A stretch of 64,000 nucleotides of DNA from Rhizobium sp. SL42 (GTDB lineage Bacteria; Pseudomonadota; Alphaproteobacteria; Rhizobiales; Rhizobiaceae), in NCBI RefSeq assembly GCF_021729845.1, contig NZ_CP063397.1, forward strand, positions 3,486,001 through 3,550,000. Reading direction: 5' to 3'. The notes under the pieces are model-generated. The model was not told where the DNA came from. It searched no databases and saw nothing but the letters and a program-made list of their open reading frames with translations. The first letter of the stretch is position 1. The number at the start of each line of letters is the position of its first letter. Both the position numbers and the translations under genes were made by a program. Of the stretch, positions 1 to 7,121 are shown in pieces.

Positions 1-1
1 T

Positions 2-769
2 GCCCTGCATTTTGCCGGCCTGATCGAGGTCGGCCAGTCCTTCCAGGAGCCGGAAGCGTTTTACGACGTCAATGTCGTCGGCTCGCTAACGCTGCTGCAG
101 GCCCTGATGGAGGCGGATATTCGCGCCTTCGTCTTTTCCTCGACATGCGCCACCTATGGCAAGCCCGAGCGCCTGCCGCTCGACGAGACGCATCCGCAAA
201 ATCCGATCAACCCCTATGGCCGGACCAAGCATATCGTCGAACAGGCCCTGCGCGACTTCGACCTGTGTGATCGCATGCGTTCCGTCATGCTGCGCTATTT
301 CAACGCCGCCGGTGCCGATTTCGAATGCCGTATCGGCGAATGGCACACGCCGGAAACCCATGCCATTCCGCTGGCTATCGAAGTGGCGCTTGGCCGCCGG
401 CCGCATTTCTCGATCTTCGGCGATGACTACGACACGCGCGATGGCACCTGCATCCGCGACTACATCCACGTCAACGACCTTGCCGATGCCCATGTCCGCG
501 CGGTCGAATATCTGCTGAATGGCGGCGAGACGGTCGACATCAATCTCGGCACCGGCAACGGTACCACCGTCAAGGAATTGATCAGCGCCATCGAATCCGT
601 CTCCGGCCGACCGATGCCGGTCGTCAAGACCGAGCGCCGCGCCGGCGATCCGCCAATGCTGGTGGCCAGCAATGGCAAGGCGGAAAACGTTCTCGGCTGG
701 CAGCCCAAGCACGACATCAACGACATCATCCGGTCCGCCTGGAACTGGCATTCGCGCTTCAACGGCTAG
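2..769 (+). CDS. galE: UDP-glucose 4-epimerase, 3' part (truncated by window edge)
   Basis: The reading frame is open from base 2, so the annotated start lies outside the window. GalE interconverts UDP-glucose and UDP-galactose in the cytoplasm and supplies UDP-galactose for exopolysaccharide and LPS in rhizobia (where it is often called exoB). Visible marks of this short-chain dehydrogenase family are LHFAGLIEVGQS near the start, the SSTCATYG strand, and the catalytic YxxxK pair with Tyr at base 215 and Lys at base 227 (YGRTK). The frame continues through RYFNAAGAD and DGTCIRDYIHV, both typical of bacterial GalE, to a normal C-terminus. About the first quarter, including the Rossmann GxxGxxG, is missing only because of the window edge. 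Confidence in the family is high. Confidence 0.93.
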   Translation, partial: ALHFAGLIEVGQSFQEPEAFYDVNVVGSLTLLQALMEADIRAFVFSSTCATYGKPERLPLDETHPQNPINPYGRTKHIVEQALRDFDLCDRMRSVMLRYFNAAGADFECRIGEWHTPETHAIPLAIEVALGRRPHFSIFGDDYDTRDGTCIRDYIHVNDLADAHVRAVEYLLNGGETVDINLGTGNGTTVKELISAIESVSGRPMPVVKTERRAGDPPMLVASNGKAENVLGWQPKHDINDIIRSAWNWHSRFNG

Positions 770-887
770 GCGGATCACGCCGCTTTGCCGCCTGCACGCC
801 GCAACAGGCTGATGCTGCCAGGATATTGTTCTTTCACGCTGCTCCTCTAAATGTGGCAGAGACCGAAGAGGAGCGCTTCACCGATGC

Positions 888-1640
888 ATGTCTTGCCGGA
901 TTCCGCAGGGATGGCCCATGATGCGTAGGGTGATCGCCCATGCACGAGCGCGCATCGCCCAGATCGAAGCCGTGGTTCTGCTCGTCTTCTGTCTCGCCAC
1001 CGGTGCCGCCTTCGTCTTTTCAAGACTGATGAGTGAAATGCTTGAGGGCGAGACGCGCTTTGTCGATGAATCGATCCTGCGATCCTTGCGCGATGCGACA
1101 GACACCAGCCTGCCGCTAGGCCCCTACTGGCTGAGCAAAATCTTCTCCGATATCACCGTGTTGGGAGGAACCACCGTTCTGGCTCTGGTCACGGTGGCAA
1201 CGACCGTCTTCCTGTGCATCCGCCGCGAATGGGCCAGTGCGCTTTTTCTTGGCGCCTCCGTCCTGGGTGGCTGGGCGATCAGCAGCGCACTCAAGCTCGG
1301 TGTTGCCAGACCCCGACCAGATGTCGTCGCGCATCTGGTGGAGGTGCATGATTTCAGCTTTCCAAGCGGGCATGCAATGCTGTCGGCGGCGACCTATCTC
1401 ACCTTGGCCGCGATGCTGACACGGGTCGAAAAGAGCCGCCACGTCCGCATCTACTTCATTGCCCTCGCCGTTTTCCTGATCGTCATCATCGGCATCAGCC
1501 GTGTCTATCTCGGCGTGCACTACCCGACCGACGTCCTGGCAGGCTGGTGCGCCGGATCCGCATGGGCCGGCTTCGTCTGGCTCTTCGCCAGACGCTATCT
1601 CAGACCGCGGCGTGATACGGGACAAACGGCCAGTCAGTAA
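888..1640 (+). CDS. PAP2-family membrane phosphatase
   Basis: A 250-residue integral membrane protein with the three-part acid phosphatase signature: K136 with R141 and R143 (LKLGVARPRP), P159-S160-G161-H162 (FPSGHAM), and S204-R205...H211...D215 (SRVYLGVHYPTD). These residues form the phosphohydrolase site in PAP2 enzymes, which act on undecaprenyl pyrophosphate or phosphatidic acid type substrates at the periplasmic face. Several hydrophobic segments are visible, beginning about residues 25-45. The start is uncertain: ATG 888 has a GAGGAG 14 bases upstream, while ATG 918 or 921 would remove ten or eleven residues of poor character. It ends six bases before the convergent ABC-F gene. The exact lipid substrate cannot be told from sequence. 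Confidence 0.88.
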   Translation: MSCRIPQGWPMMRRVIAHARARIAQIEAVVLLVFCLATGAAFVFSRLMSEMLEGETRFVDESILRSLRDATDTSLPLGPYWLSKIFSDITVLGGTTVLALVTVATTVFLCIRREWASALFLGASVLGGWAISSALKLGVARPRPDVVAHLVEVHDFSFPSGHAMLSAATYLTLAAMLTRVEKSRHVRIYFIALAVFLIVIIGISRVYLGVHYPTDVLAGWCAGSAWAGFVWLFARRYLRPRRDTGQTASQ

Positions 1641-1646
1641 AGCCGA

Positions 1647-3269
1647 TCAGCTTTTCAGGCCCGGCGCTTCGTGGCCGGTGCGGGCAACATATTCCGTGTA
1701 GCCACCGCCATATTGGAAAGCACCTTCCGGCGTCAGTTCCAGCACCCGGTTCGACAGTTCGGCCAGGAAGTGGCGATCGTGGCTGACGAACAGCATTGTG
1801 CCTTCGAATTGCGAAAGCGCCTTGATCAGCATTTCCTTGGTGTCGAGGTCAAGGTGGTTGGTCGGCTCGTCAAGGACGAGCAAATTCGGTGGGTCGAACA
1901 GCATGATCGCCATGACCAGACGTGCCTTTTCGCCACCAGACAGAACTCGGCAACGCTTGTCGATATCGTCACCGGAAAAGCCGAAGCAGCCGGCCAGCGC
2001 CCGAAGCGGCGCCTGCCCTGCCCGCGGGAACGTGCTTTCGAGCGTTTCGAAAATGGTCATTTCGCCATCGAGAATGTCCATGGCATGCTGGGCAAAATAA
2101 CCCATCTTGACGCTGGCGCCGATCGATACCGTGCCGGTATCCGGCGTGCTGTCGCCGGCGACCAGCTTCAGGAGCGTCGACTTGCCGGCGCCGTTGATAC
2201 CCATGATGCACCAGCGTTCCTTGCGCCGGACCATGAAATCGAAGCTGTCATAGATGATCTTGTCGCCATACTTCTTCGACACGTTCTTGACATTGATCAC
2301 GTCTTCGCCGGAGCGCGGTGCGGGCAGGAACTCGAAAGCCACGACCTGGCGGCGCTTCGGCGGCTCGACGCGGTCGATCTTCTCCAGCTTCTTCACCCGG
2401 CTCTGCACTTGGGAGGCATGGCTGGCGCGCGCCTTGAAACGCTCGATGAACTTGATTTCCTTGGCCAGCATCGCCTGCTGGCGCTCGAACTGCGCCTGCT
2501 GCTGCTTTTCGTTCTGGGCGCGCTGGCCCTCGTAGAATTCGTAGTCGCCGGAGTAGCTGTTGAGCTGGCCGGCATCGATCTCGATGATCTTGGTGACGAT
2601 GCGGTTCATGAACTCGCGGTCGTGCGAGGTCATCAGAAGCGCGCCTTCATAGCCCTTCAGAAACTGTTCCAGCCAGATCAGGCTTTCGAGATCCAGATGG
2701 TTGGACGGTTCGTCGAGCAGCATCACGTCGGGACGCATCAGCAGAATGCGGGCAAGCGCCACGCGCATCTTCCAGCCGCCCGACAGAGCGCCGACATCGC
2801 CGTCCATCATGCTTTCGCTGAAGCTCAGGCCCGCCAGCACTTCGCGGGCACGGCCCTCCAGCGCATAGCCGTCGAGCTCCTCGTAGCGCGCCTGCACTTC
2901 GCCATAACGCTCGATGATCTGGTCCATCTCGTCCATGCGGTCGGGGTCGACCATGGCGGCTTCCAGTTCGCGCAACTCCGCCGCGACATCACTGACGGGT
3001 CCGGCGCCGTTCATCACTTCGGCAACAGCGCTAAGACCCGACATCTCGCCGACATCCTGGTTGAAATAGCCGATGGTGACACCCTTATCGACTGCGACCT
3101 GGCCTTCATCGGGCGCTTCCTGACCCGTGATCATGCGAAACAGCGAGGTCTTTCCGGAACCGTTCGGGCCGACCAGACCGATCTTCTCCCCACGGTTCAA
3201 GGCGGCGGATGTCTCGATGAAGAGGATCCGGTGGCTAAGCTGCTTGCTGATGTTTTCAATACGAATCAT
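1647..3269 (-). CDS. ABC-F family ATPase (translation factor type)
   Basis: A 540-residue soluble protein with two ABC ATPase domains in tandem and no membrane segments, the layout of ABC-F proteins (Uup, EttA, YbiT group) that act on ribosomes. The first Walker A is GPNGSGKT at residues 34-41 and the first signature is LSGGWKMR; the second half has GINGAGKS and LSGGEKAR, each followed by a Walker B ending in DEP(S/T)NHLDL. A charged linker with an alpha-helical arm (rich in Q, K, R and E) lies between the domains. I chose ATG 3269 (MIRIENIS) because the first beta strand of the ABC domain starts there; 55 further upstream codons are open but look non-coding. Which ABC-F subfamily it belongs to is not certain. 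Confidence 0.9.
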   Translation of the reverse strand: MIRIENISKQLSHRILFIETSAALNRGEKIGLVGPNGSGKTSLFRMITGQEAPDEGQVAVDKGVTIGYFNQDVGEMSGLSAVAEVMNGAGPVSDVAAELRELEAAMVDPDRMDEMDQIIERYGEVQARYEELDGYALEGRAREVLAGLSFSESMMDGDVGALSGGWKMRVALARILLMRPDVMLLDEPSNHLDLESLIWLEQFLKGYEGALLMTSHDREFMNRIVTKIIEIDAGQLNSYSGDYEFYEGQRAQNEKQQQAQFERQQAMLAKEIKFIERFKARASHASQVQSRVKKLEKIDRVEPPKRRQVVAFEFLPAPRSGEDVINVKNVSKKYGDKIIYDSFDFMVRRKERWCIMGINGAGKSTLLKLVAGDSTPDTGTVSIGASVKMGYFAQHAMDILDGEMTIFETLESTFPRAGQAPLRALAGCFGFSGDDIDKRCRVLSGGEKARLVMAIMLFDPPNLLVLDEPTNHLDLDTKEMLIKALSQFEGTMLFVSHDRHFLAELSNRVLELTPEGAFQYGGGYTEYVARTGHEAPGLKS

Positions 3270-3502
3270 GATCTGAGGCCCGAAAAGTTGCGGCGCCCTT
3301 ATGTCATGGTCAGCCGGTCCTGTCGCAGTATTTTGCACTGCACACTCGACAAACGCGACGCTTTCCACCGTCATGGTTATCATGCAAGACCGCCACAGAC
3401 GGTCCTGGTCGCCGACAACATATTGACGCAGCATGCGCTTCGGCGTTGCTCACCCGTCGTGCAAACGGCTATGGAATGCTGGACCAGTGACAGGAAAATA
3501 CC

Positions 3503-3892
3503 GTGAGCGAAGAAACCATAACCCTCTATGAGGCAATAGGCGGCGACGAGACCGTCAAGGCGCTCTGCCGACGTTTCTACGACCTGATGGATACCTTGCC
3601 CGAAGCAGCACGCTGCCGCGCGGTGCATCCGCCGGATCTCTCAGGTAGCGAGGAGAAGTTCTACGACTATCTGACCGGCTATCTCGGCGGCCCGCCGATC
3701 TACATGGAAAAGCGCGGCCATCCGATGCTGCGCCGCCGTCACTTCGTTGCGGAAATCGGCCCTGTCGAGCGGGATGAATGGTTGCTCTGCTTCCGGCGCG
3801 CCATGGACGAGACGATCGCCAATGAAAAGCTGCGCGACATCATCTGGGAGCCCGTCGTGCGCCTTGCCCATCATATGCAGAACAAGGAATAG
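3503..3892 (+). CDS. Group II truncated haemoglobin
   Basis: A 129-residue globin of the short 2-on-2 fold. The N-terminus (TLYEAIGGDETVKALCRRFYDLM) and the segment PPIYMEKRGHPMLRRRHF are typical of group II trHb; H80 (RRRHF) is the expected haem-binding proximal histidine and a tryptophan sits in the G helix (DEWLLCF). Members bind oxygen and nitric oxide and are linked to NO detoxification or redox sensing. The start is GTG 3503, with AGGA eight bases upstream. The next gene starts two bases after the stop, so the two form an operon. No FNR-like site was found upstream of it in 3270-3502. Confidence 0.88.
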   Translation: MSEETITLYEAIGGDETVKALCRRFYDLMDTLPEAARCRAVHPPDLSGSEEKFYDYLTGYLGGPPIYMEKRGHPMLRRRHFVAEIGPVERDEWLLCFRRAMDETIANEKLRDIIWEPVVRLAHHMQNKE

Positions 3893-3894
3893 CC

Positions 3895-4275
3895 ATGTCG
3901 TATCACTCGATGGCAGCACGATTGCTGCCGGTGGCAGCCGGCCTTTTCGGGGCAGCCGGCGTCGCACTGGCGGCGGCCGCAAGCCATGCCGGCGGCGAAG
4001 CCCTTCTGCGTCCCGCCTCGACCATATGCCTTGCCCATGCGCCAGCGCTTCTGGCGCTCGCCGTCGCCGGTCGCTCCCTGCGGCTGGGCAGCCTCTCGGG
4101 AGTGTTGATGACCATCGGAACGCTGCTGTTTGCCGGAGATCTGGTATCGCGCCAGCTTGCAGGCTCAGGGCTATTTCCGATGGCAGCGCCGACCGGCGGG
4201 CTGACGTTGATCGGCGCATGGCTGCTTGTGGCTGTCGGAGCGGCCCTGCCTCGCAGGGCGCCCTCCCCGCACTGA
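3895..4275 (+). CDS. DUF423 family small membrane protein
   Basis: A 126-residue hydrophobic protein with about four predicted transmembrane helices. The N-terminal pattern (GLFGAAGVALAAAASHAGGE) and the ATIGTLLFAGDL-like middle helix match the DUF423/TMEM256 family, which has no established biochemical function. It starts two bases after the truncated haemoglobin stop codon, so the two are almost certainly co-transcribed and may be translationally coupled. Nothing in the sequence suggests a substrate. Confidence 0.78.
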   Translation: MSYHSMAARLLPVAAGLFGAAGVALAAAASHAGGEALLRPASTICLAHAPALLALAVAGRSLRLGSLSGVLMTIGTLLFAGDLVSRQLAGSGLFPMAAPTGGLTLIGAWLLVAVGAALPRRAPSPH

Positions 4276-4319
4276 CCGAAACGTCAGCGCGGGGAAGTCC
4301 TGTCAGCAGGTTGTGCGGA

Positions 4320-4727
4320 TCAATGGCAGGCTTCGGCCACCGGTGCGGCGGCGCCGGCCAATACCATCGCATCAGCAAACATCAGCAGGTTTCCATGCGG
4401 ATCGCGGACATGGAATCTGACATCATGCTGTTGATCTGAGGGCAGAACGGCCTCGACACCGCGGTCCCTCAAAACGGTGTAGATTTCGCAAATGGCGTTC
4501 GAGCGGAAGAACACCGAGCTGTTCTGGCACTGGAACGGATCATCGCTCAGCCAGAAATGCAATTCCATCGGACCTTTGCGGATAACAAGGTAGTCGTCAC
4601 AGTCGGCACCCACCTCTTCAAAGCCGAGATGGGTGACATAAAAATCGCGTGTTTCTGAAAAATTCAAGGAAGGTAAGATCGGGACAACATCGAAACTTTT
4701 CGTTATCGCTTGATCCGTGCGGCTCAT
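4320..4727 (-). CDS. VOC family protein (bleomycin-resistance/glyoxalase fold)
   Basis: A 135-residue protein with the beta-alpha-beta-beta-beta repeat of the vicinal oxygen chelate superfamily: VVPILPSLNFSETRDFY opens the first module, LGFEEVG and ELHFWLSDD follow, and FHVRDPHGNLLMFAD closes the second. The DPxGN turn is typical of bleomycin-binding proteins, which bind drug as dimers without catalysis; other members are metal-dependent lyases or dioxygenases. It stands alone on the minus strand, downstream of the DUF2325 operon, with a 45-base gap. Substrate unknown. Confidence 0.8.
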   Translation of the reverse strand: MSRTDQAITKSFDVVPILPSLNFSETRDFYVTHLGFEEVGADCDDYLVIRKGPMELHFWLSDDPFQCQNSSVFFRSNAICEIYTVLRDRGVEAVLPSDQQHDVRFHVRDPHGNLLMFADAMVLAGAAAPVAEACH

Positions 4728-4772
4728 ATGGGGTTTTCCCTCTAGGCCCGCGTCGTCACCATCGACGAAAGC

Positions 4773-5042
4773 CTACGTCCCCTGACGCAAGGCGTTTCGC
4801 TGCCACTTGGGCGCGGGAAATTCGATAACAAGGGCGGTTGCCCCCGGTGACTTTGCGTACATGGGACCTGTCTTGCGATTATGCAAGCCCGGCAAAGTGA
4901 TGATTTCGCAATTCGTCACTTCAATTTTTTGCGAGCGTTGCGCAAGTGCTGCAGCAAGCTCGGGAAGCAGGCCATCGCCGCGCTGCCGGGCCATGCGGTG
5001 AAAGGCGTTGATGCTGCCCTCGTTGATCACGTCATCGCTCAT
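4773..5042 (-). CDS. Hypothetical protein coupled to DUF2325 gene
   Basis: An 89-residue protein I do not recognise. It is soluble, with one cysteine (VTNCEIITLPG), an N-terminal helical part and a short predicted strand region (ATALVIEFPAPKW). Its ATG overlaps the stop codon of the DUF2325 gene as ATGA at 5039-5042, which is a strong sign of translational coupling and supports it as a real gene. No homologue comes to mind; a role with DUF2325 is inferred only from the overlap. Confidence 0.6.
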   Translation of the reverse strand: MSDDVINEGSINAFHRMARQRGDGLLPELAAALAQRSQKIEVTNCEIITLPGLHNRKTGPMYAKSPGATALVIEFPAPKWQRNALRQGT

Positions 5043-5431
5043 GCTTCGGCATTCCTTTCACTCATCGTCTGTAGCGCCCGCTCAAGGCTGGATTTCGAGC
5101 CATTGCGCAGCGGAATGAAGGTCTTGCCGAACTTCTTGCAACCGCTTTTGACGCGTAGGCACGCGTCATGGCTGATACAGTCGATCGGGCAGAAAACGCA
5201 GTCGACAGAGGGCAGCACGGTATCGATCCGCGAAACCGCCTCACGCAATCCGCCGTCGTGATGGATCAATTCAGCCCCGAAATTTGTGGCGATCTGCCGC
5301 AGATGGGCAACCTGGCAATCCCGCCCGCCGACATAGAGAAAGCTCTTCACTTCGGGCTGCACGCGCACCTTCGGCTTGTTCATCACTTCGGTGGCCGGCT
5401 TCTTGCCCGCATGCTTCTTCTTCTTCGTCAT
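5039..5431 (-). CDS. DUF2325 domain protein
   Basis: A 130-residue protein with a lysine-rich N-terminus (MTKKKKHAGKK) followed by a DUF2325 domain from about residue 30: FLYVGGRDCQVAHLRQIATN, HHDGGLRE and a cysteine-rich middle (VDCVFCPIDCISHDAC). DUF2325 proteins are found in many bacteria, sometimes near nitrogen-fixation or redox genes, but their function is not established. The ATG at 5431 is preferred over an upstream start because the domain and the basic leader begin here. A perfect FNR/FixK box lies 175 bases upstream at 5606-5619 in the region shared with preT, so either gene could be its target. Confidence 0.75.
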   Translation of the reverse strand: MTKKKKHAGKKPATEVMNKPKVRVQPEVKSFLYVGGRDCQVAHLRQIATNFGAELIHHDGGLREAVSRIDTVLPSVDCVFCPIDCISHDACLRVKSGCKKFGKTFIPLRNGSKSSLERALQTMSERNAEA

Positions 5432-5605
5432 GTCGTCGCGTCTCCGCTCGTCAGATCCGAGTCGGCAAGACGCCGTCCTCATCCAGGAGCATAGCCATAC
5501 AAAACATGACAAAAGGAGTAAAGTATAAAGTTGAAGAGAATATTCATGTTTTCACAAGGCACCATGTCGGCGCAAATCATCAATTACATCAAACGGGAGT
5601 TCCAC

Positions 5606-5619
5606 TTGATGTAGATCAA
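5606..5619. promoter_or_regulatory. FNR/FixK-type binding site
   Basis: The sequence TTGATGTAGATCAA matches the TTGAT-N4-ATCAA consensus of FNR, FixK, DNR and NnrR proteins at all ten specified bases. Its centre is about 123 bases from the preT start and about 180 bases from the DUF2325 start. This suggests control by oxygen or nitric oxide of one or both divergent operons. The same consensus recurs at 28012-28025 upstream of the Crp/Fnr gene of this window. Confidence 0.72.
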
Positions 5620-5661
5620 ATGCCCATATTTTCCGGGCTATTTCAGCGAATTTTTCGATTT

Positions 5662-5677
5662 TTTACCGTTTGATAAA
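5662..5677. promoter_or_regulatory. Weak RutR-like operator upstream of preT
   Basis: TTTACCGTTTGATAAA agrees with the RutR consensus TTGACCA-N2-TGGTCAA at 10 of 14 specified bases and shares its TTTACC half with the better site at 13876-13891 next to rutR. It lies 58 bases upstream of preT. The match is too weak to stand alone; it is listed because the context (pyrimidine catabolic gene, rutR in the same window) makes it plausible. Confidence 0.35.
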
Positions 5678-5735
5678 ACTTTGATCCTGAGTTACGCTTC
5701 CCTGCATCGCTTCGAATATAAAAGAGGGAACTGCG

Positions 5736-7097
5736 ATGCGAAGACTGGAACCGGGCCTGAAGGCCGGGCGGCTTGACGCTGCCGATTATCAGAGAAATTT
5801 TGCCGATCTGCATCCGCAGCTCAGCGACCATGAAGCCCTTGTTGCATCGGACAGATGTTACTTCTGTCATGACGCGCCGTGCATGACGGCCTGTCCCACC
5901 GCCATCGATATTCCGATGTTCATCCGGCAGATATCGACTGGCAATCCCATGGGCTCGGCCAAGACCATCTTCGATCAGAACATCCTCGGCGGCATGTGCG
6001 CCCGCGTCTGTCCGACCGAACAGCTCTGCGAAGAGTCCTGCGTACGCAACACGGCCGAGGAACGACCCGTCGAGATCGGCCGACTGCAGCGTTACGCAAC
6101 CGATATCGCCATCGACCAGGGCCGCCAGTTCTACACGCCCGCCCCTTCCACCGGCAGAACGGTTGCCGTTGTCGGCGCCGGTCCGGCAGGCCTGTCCGCC
6201 GCACACCGGCTCGCCCTGCACGGCCATCTGGTGACGATTTATGAGGCGCGTGAAAAGGCTGGCGGCCTGAACGAATATGGCATCGCGGCCTACAAGACGC
6301 CGAATGATTTCGCCCAGCGGGAGGTCGACTACATCCTCTCGCTCGGCAATATCGACGTGCTCGATGGCCAGATGCTTGGCCGCGACTTCACACTGGCCGA
6401 GCTTGTGAACAAGCACGATGCGGTTTTCATTGGCGCCGGTCTCGGCAATGTCAACATACTCAACATCCCGGGCGCCCAGATCAACGGCGTCATGGACGCC
6501 GTCGAGTTCATCTCACACCTGCGTCAGGCCGACAGCAAGGCTGACGTGCCGGTCGGTCGCGACGTTGTTGTCATCGGCGGCGGCATGACCGCCATCGATG
6601 CAGCCGTGCAGGCCAAGCTGCTTGGTGCTGAAAACGTGACGATCTGCTATCGTCGCGGCAAGGAGCACATGAACGCCTCGACATTCGAGCAGGACCTGGC
6701 GGCCTCCAAGGGCGTCCATATCCGCCATTGGCTGCAGCCGAAGGAGGTCGCTCATCACCATGGCCACGTCTCCGCCATAACCTTCGAATATACTCACATC
6801 GAAGATGGCATCATGAAAGGGACGGGTCACAAGACCGAGATCAAGGCCGATCAGATACTGGTCGCGATCGGCCAGAAGCTCGACGGCTTCGGCCTTGACG
6901 AGCTGAAGGTCGAAGGCGGCAAGATCGCAATCGACGCGGAAGGCCGCACCTCGATCGCGGGCATCTGGGCCGGCGGCGACTGCGCCACCGGGGGCCAGGA
7001 TCTGACGGTGTCTGCCGTCGCCATGGGCCGCGATGCGGCCGAGAGCATCAACCGTACTCTCGCCATGCAGATGGCGGGAACCAGTGCTGTCGCTTGA
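5736..7097 (+). CDS. preT: NAD-dependent dihydropyrimidine dehydrogenase, PreT subunit
   Basis: A 453-residue flavoprotein that passes electrons from NAD(P)H to PreA for the reduction of uracil and thymine, the first step of reductive pyrimidine catabolism. The N-terminal iron-sulphur domain is visible: C41, C44, C49, C53 and C88, C92, C98, C102, the eight-cysteine pattern shared with glutamate synthase small subunit and mammalian DPD. A first dinucleotide site (VAVVGAGPAGLSAA, about residue 145) and a second (VVVIGGGMTAIDAA) follow, with a C-terminal GGDCATGGQD motif for FAD. It is followed after 24 bases by preA. Upstream are the FNR/FixK box and a RutR-like site. Confidence 0.93.
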   Translation: MRRLEPGLKAGRLDAADYQRNFADLHPQLSDHEALVASDRCYFCHDAPCMTACPTAIDIPMFIRQISTGNPMGSAKTIFDQNILGGMCARVCPTEQLCEESCVRNTAEERPVEIGRLQRYATDIAIDQGRQFYTPAPSTGRTVAVVGAGPAGLSAAHRLALHGHLVTIYEAREKAGGLNEYGIAAYKTPNDFAQREVDYILSLGNIDVLDGQMLGRDFTLAELVNKHDAVFIGAGLGNVNILNIPGAQINGVMDAVEFISHLRQADSKADVPVGRDVVVIGGGMTAIDAAVQAKLLGAENVTICYRRGKEHMNASTFEQDLAASKGVHIRHWLQPKEVAHHHGHVSAITFEYTHIEDGIMKGTGHKTEIKADQILVAIGQKLDGFGLDELKVEGGKIAIDAEGRTSIAGIWAGGDCATGGQDLTVSAVAMGRDAAESINRTLAMQMAGTSAVA

Positions 7098-7121
7098 TCC
7101 CGTTTTTGAGAGGACAAAACC

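Larger units (their letters stand above)
5432..5735. other. Divergent intergenic region between DUF2325 operon and preT
   Basis: These 304 bases hold no convincing gene. They are AT-rich compared with the flanks and contain the regulatory sites listed separately: a perfect FNR/FixK-type palindrome (5606-5619) and a weaker RutR-like palindrome (5662-5677). Promoters for both divergent operons must lie here, but no -35/-10 pair is strong enough to name. Confidence 0.7.

Noticed and set aside
1671..3506. 611-residue plus-strand open frame opposite the ABC-F gene
   Set aside because: It is the antisense shadow of a gene with both ABC signatures; its translation is rich in His, Arg and Leu without domains.
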